Shown piece by piece: positions 5,359-7,415 of a stretch of DNA of 7,415 nt. The stretch comes from Planctomycetota bacterium (GTDB taxonomy: Bacteria > Planctomycetota > Phycisphaerae > UBA1845 > CAIVHJ01). Position 1 is the first letter of the stretch; every line of letters begins with the position of its first letter. The translations under genes and the position numbers were made by a program. The stretch is from positions 1 to 7,415 of the forward strand of contig JACZTW010000200.1 in NCBI GenBank assembly GCA_022573485.1. Direction: 5' to 3'. The notes under the pieces were generated by a model that searched no databases, was not told the DNA's origin, and worked only from the letters and a program-made list of their open reading frames with translations.

Positions 5359-6618
5359 TTAGTCCTCGGCCTGTTTCACTTGGTCCGCACCGGTTTCATC
5401 CGGTGGAACGCGAAACGAGAGCGTGACATCAAAGACCTTAGGAAGCCGCATGACGAGCTTGGCGTAACCATCCTCGTAAAGTTGAAACGTGCGGAGTGAC
5501 GACTCAAAGGCCTCCAGCAGCTCGGGTTCCGGCGGAGGGCCTCTCCGCACTGCCAAGCGGTACTCGAACCACCGCCGGTGTTTTCGAGTAATGGCCGTCA
5601 ACATGTCGCGCAGAGTTCTGTTTCGCACTTGAATAGGCGGCCAGCCCATGATGTTGACGCCGTGGCGCAGTTGTTCGCGCTCCAGGGCGATCTTTCGGCC
5701 GCCCAAAACAAGGTTTACGCCGGACTCGGGCACGTTATCAATTTGCAGGACATACCGGCACAGTTCCGCGCCCGGCCAGCGAGCAGCCTCGAGATCCTGA
5801 GGCTTGACGCCTGCCACACCCCAGGGAAGCGGCACGCCGGTCAGTTCGAGCTTAAGTTCCTGCTCCGTCCGCGTCTTTATTTTGGCCCGGCCGCTGGACA
5901 CGCTCGCCGTCTCACTCTCCCAGTCTGCCGTGATGCGCACGTCGATCGGTTCAGCCTGCCAGTGTTTGAGTAACTGGGCGGCCACGACGGCGTGCGCCAA
6001 TCCCTTCGGCAGCAACTCGCCCTGCCGCCGCCGCGGTGGCTGAGGCGTGTTGTTCTGATACAACTCCGACGAGCTGCGGAACCAATCGACGACGGGAACC
6101 TGACGGCTTTCGCCGACTTCCCGAATGGCCTGCGCATATTTCCCGACGACTTCAACGTAATTGACCGCTGGCATTGAGCGCAGTTGCTGAACAATCGGGC
6201 GTGGCGGCGTGAGCAGTACGGTCCGGGCGCCGAGCTTCTGGATGCCCTCGGCAATGCCGGTGATGTTTTTGCGAAACTCGGCCAGCCGCCCTTCATCTAA
6301 TGGCTTGCCGCCGGGGTCGTGCAGGCCGAAGGCGACCACGACCACAGTTGGAGAGGTCGGCCCGAGATCCCGCTCCAGGCGCGCCAGGCCGTCTGCGGCG
6401 GTTTCGTTCCGCTGTCCACTGTTGAAGAAACGCGTCTTCAACTCTGGATAGCGAACACGCACAAAGGTCTCGACATATTTGGTGAAGAGTTGCGTGTGTA
6501 CCACGGTGTCGCCAAAGAAGACCACGCGATCGTCTGTCTTGAGTTGGAACTCTGCGGGAGCAGTTTGAGGCCAGCACAGCAGCGCGGGCAGCAGCATCAT
6601 GTACATCTTAAGCTGCAT
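5359..6618 (-). CDS. Exported SGNH/GDSL-hydrolase-like protein with degenerate catalytic motifs
   Basis: 419 residues from the ATG at 6618; a GTG at 6621 would add one. Residues 1-22 look like a signal peptide: Lys4, a hydrophobic core, then probable cleavage after APA. Residues about 30-220 follow the SGNH hydrolase pattern, a fold used by esterases and by carbohydrate deacetylases. Nearly every catalytic position is changed. Block I is FFGDT (Thr38 for Ser), block II NSGQRNET keeps Gly68, block III is GLHD (His100 for Asn), and the block V Asp-x-x-His is replaced by Gly200-x-x-Leu203 before PKGLAHAV. Residues about 225-405 form an extra region with no motif I recognise, possibly beta-rich. 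Hydrolase activity is therefore doubtful; a binding role or altered chemistry are alternatives. Its start overlaps the pdxJ stop by one base (TGATG), and dapA follows after 5 bp. Confidence 0.82.
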   Translation of the reverse strand: MQLKMYMMLLPALLCWPQTAPAEFQLKTDDRVVFFGDTVVHTQLFTKYVETFVRVRYPELKTRFFNSGQRNETAADGLARLERDLGPTSPTVVVVAFGLHDPGGKPLDEGRLAEFRKNITGIAEGIQKLGARTVLLTPPRPIVQQLRSMPAVNYVEVVGKYAQAIREVGESRQVPVVDWFRSSSELYQNNTPQPPRRRQGELLPKGLAHAVVAAQLLKHWQAEPIDVRITADWESETASVSSGRAKIKTRTEQELKLELTGVPLPWGVAGVKPQDLEAARWPGAELCRYVLQIDNVPESGVNLVLGGRKIALEREQLRHGVNIMGWPPIQVRNRTLRDMLTAITRKHRRWFEYRLAVRRGPPPEPELLEAFESSLRTFQLYEDGYAKLVMRLPKVFDVTLSFRVPPDETGADQVKQAED

Positions 6619-7355
6619 CACATCAACTCCACGGGTGAATACTGGAATAACAAGTCCTTCATTTGTTCGACGGCGACGCGCATGCCCACCAGTGTGGCCC
6701 GGGCGACGATGGAATGGCCGATATTGAATTCACCGAAGCCCGGAATGGCTGCGATGCGCTCAACGTTGCGGTAGGTCAGACCGTGCCCGCCGTGAACTTC
6801 CAGGCCGCACTCGATCCCGGTCTCGACGCCGCGATCCAGCCGATTGATCTCGCGCTGGACAGCCCGTGGCGTTTTGGCATGGGCATATCCGCCGGTCCAC
6901 AGTTCGACGGCGTCGAAACCGCAGTCCGCCGAGGCGCGAATTTGATCCACGTCGGGCTCGATAAAGGCGCTGAGCGTGATGCCCTTGTTGTGCAGATCTG
7001 ACACCACGCGCTTGATGCGCCGGGCGAATTTTCGGACATTGAGGCCGCCTTCGGTAGTGAGTTCTTCACGTTTCTCGGGCACCAACGTGCATTGATCCGG
7101 TTTGAGTTCGCCCGCGATGCGCACGATTCCGGCGGCAATCGACATTTCCATATTCAGTTTAGCGGCGACGGTTTCCTTGAGGACGCGCGCGTCGCGGTCG
7201 TTGATGTGCCGGCGGTCTTCGCGGAGATGGAAGGTGATCCCGTCGGCCCCGCCCAGTTCCGCCTCGACGGCGGCCCAGACGGGATCCGGCTCGTCTGTTT
7301 TTCGGGCCTGTCGCACGGTGGCCACGTGATCGATATTGACGCCGAGCTTGACCAT
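6618..7355 (-). CDS. pdxJ: Pyridoxine 5'-phosphate synthase
   Basis: 245 residues, normal length. It closes the pyridine ring of vitamin B6 from 3-amino-2-oxopropyl phosphate and 1-deoxy-D-xylulose 5-phosphate, in the cytoplasm, in the DXP-dependent pathway. Family motifs run in order: GVNIDHVATVRQAR (5-18), GADGITFHLREDRRHI (36-51), LNMEM (67-71), LVPEKREELTTEGGL (91-105), HGGHGLTY (188-195) and FNIGHSIVARA (210-220). Active-site residues His43, Glu70 and His191 are present. It is the first gene of the four-gene minus-strand operon, with a TATAAT 40 bp upstream. A purine-rich GAGAGG lies 13 bases before the ATG, farther than usual. Its last codons contain the ribosome-binding site of the next gene, and the stop codon shares one base with that gene's ATG. 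PLP made through this pathway serves enzymes such as the aminotransferase at the left edge, as a general dependence rather than a specific link. Confidence 0.97.
   Translation of the reverse strand: MVKLGVNIDHVATVRQARKTDEPDPVWAAVEAELGGADGITFHLREDRRHINDRDARVLKETVAAKLNMEMSIAAGIVRIAGELKPDQCTLVPEKREELTTEGGLNVRKFARRIKRVVSDLHNKGITLSAFIEPDVDQIRASADCGFDAVELWTGGYAHAKTPRAVQREINRLDRGVETGIECGLEVHGGHGLTYRNVERIAAIPGFGEFNIGHSIVARATLVGMRVAVEQMKDLLFQYSPVELM
6627..6630 (-). promoter_or_regulatory. Ribosome-binding site inside pdxJ that sets the start of the SGNH-like gene
   Basis: GGAG on the minus strand lies eight bases before the ATG at 6618 and five before the GTG at 6621. The normal spacing and stronger codon favour 6618, giving a TGATG stop/start overlap with pdxJ. 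Confidence 0.55.
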
Positions 7356-7395
7356 TGTTTTCTGTACGCCTCTCGTTTCTTGAGGTTGTGCCGCT

Positions 7396-7401
7396 ATTAT
7401 A
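7396..7401 (-). promoter_or_regulatory. Candidate -10 box of the pdxJ operon promoter
   Basis: On the minus strand the sequence reads TATAAT, a perfect sigma70 -10, 40 bp before the pdxJ ATG. The -35 would fall at about 7419-7424, outside the window, so only half the promoter can be judged. Transcription would start near 7389, leaving a leader of about 33 nt. Confidence 0.5.
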
Positions 7402-7415
7402 GAACCGCGCCCGCG

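Noticed and set aside
6553..6618. Lipoprotein signal in the SGNH-like protein (PALLC)
   Set aside because: The residue before Cys is Leu, not Gly, Ala or Ser, so it is not a lipobox; the APA cleavage site fits better.

Overview
The window holds seven protein-coding genes: one cut by the left edge, five with recognisable enzyme families, and one unrecognised membrane protein. I see no rRNA, tRNA, CRISPR array, insertion sequence or phage gene. The DNA looks GC-rich by eye (not counted) and gene-dense. Several traits suggest a planctomycete or other PVC-group bacterium: an exported SGNH-fold protein in a housekeeping operon, a two-domain pterin synthase, and variant aldehyde dehydrogenase motifs. 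This is inference from family resemblance; no marker gene settles it.

Left part, 1-2053. A class III PLP aminotransferase (plus strand, 5' end outside the window) runs into a convergent gene for a 6-pyruvoyl-tetrahydropterin synthase/QueD-family protein (minus strand). That protein is a tandem duplication: its N-terminal copy has lost the metal ligands, while its C-terminal copy keeps every catalytic residue and has the C-x5-HGH motif of the eukaryote-like branch rather than the C-x3-HGH motif of QueD. Upstream lies a 241-bp divergent intergenic region. It holds a possible promoter placed so close to the start codon that the mRNA would be almost leaderless, and a roughly 97-bp symmetric inverted repeat of two self-complementary hairpins, resembling a REP/BIME unit.

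Middle, 2054-3535. A complete NAD(P)-dependent aldehyde dehydrogenase (plus strand) has intact catalytic residues but an unusual cofactor-loop sequence. It converges on the right-hand operon with only 18 bp between stop codons.

Right part, 3554-7415, minus strand. A tight four-gene operon reads, in transcription order, pdxJ (pyridoxine 5'-phosphate synthase), an exported SGNH-like protein whose catalytic residues are nearly all substituted, dapA (4-hydroxy-tetrahydrodipicolinate synthase), and an unknown protein with about eight membrane segments. Junctions are a 1-nt TGATG overlap, a 5-bp gap and a 9-bp gap, so translational coupling is likely. A perfect TATAAT lies upstream of pdxJ at the right edge. 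The operon pairs vitamin B6 and lysine/peptidoglycan-precursor synthesis with two envelope proteins of unknown role.

I found no clear new multi-gene system. The best leads are the catalytically degenerate SGNH protein, the tandem pterin synthase, the unknown membrane protein and the intergenic inverted repeat.
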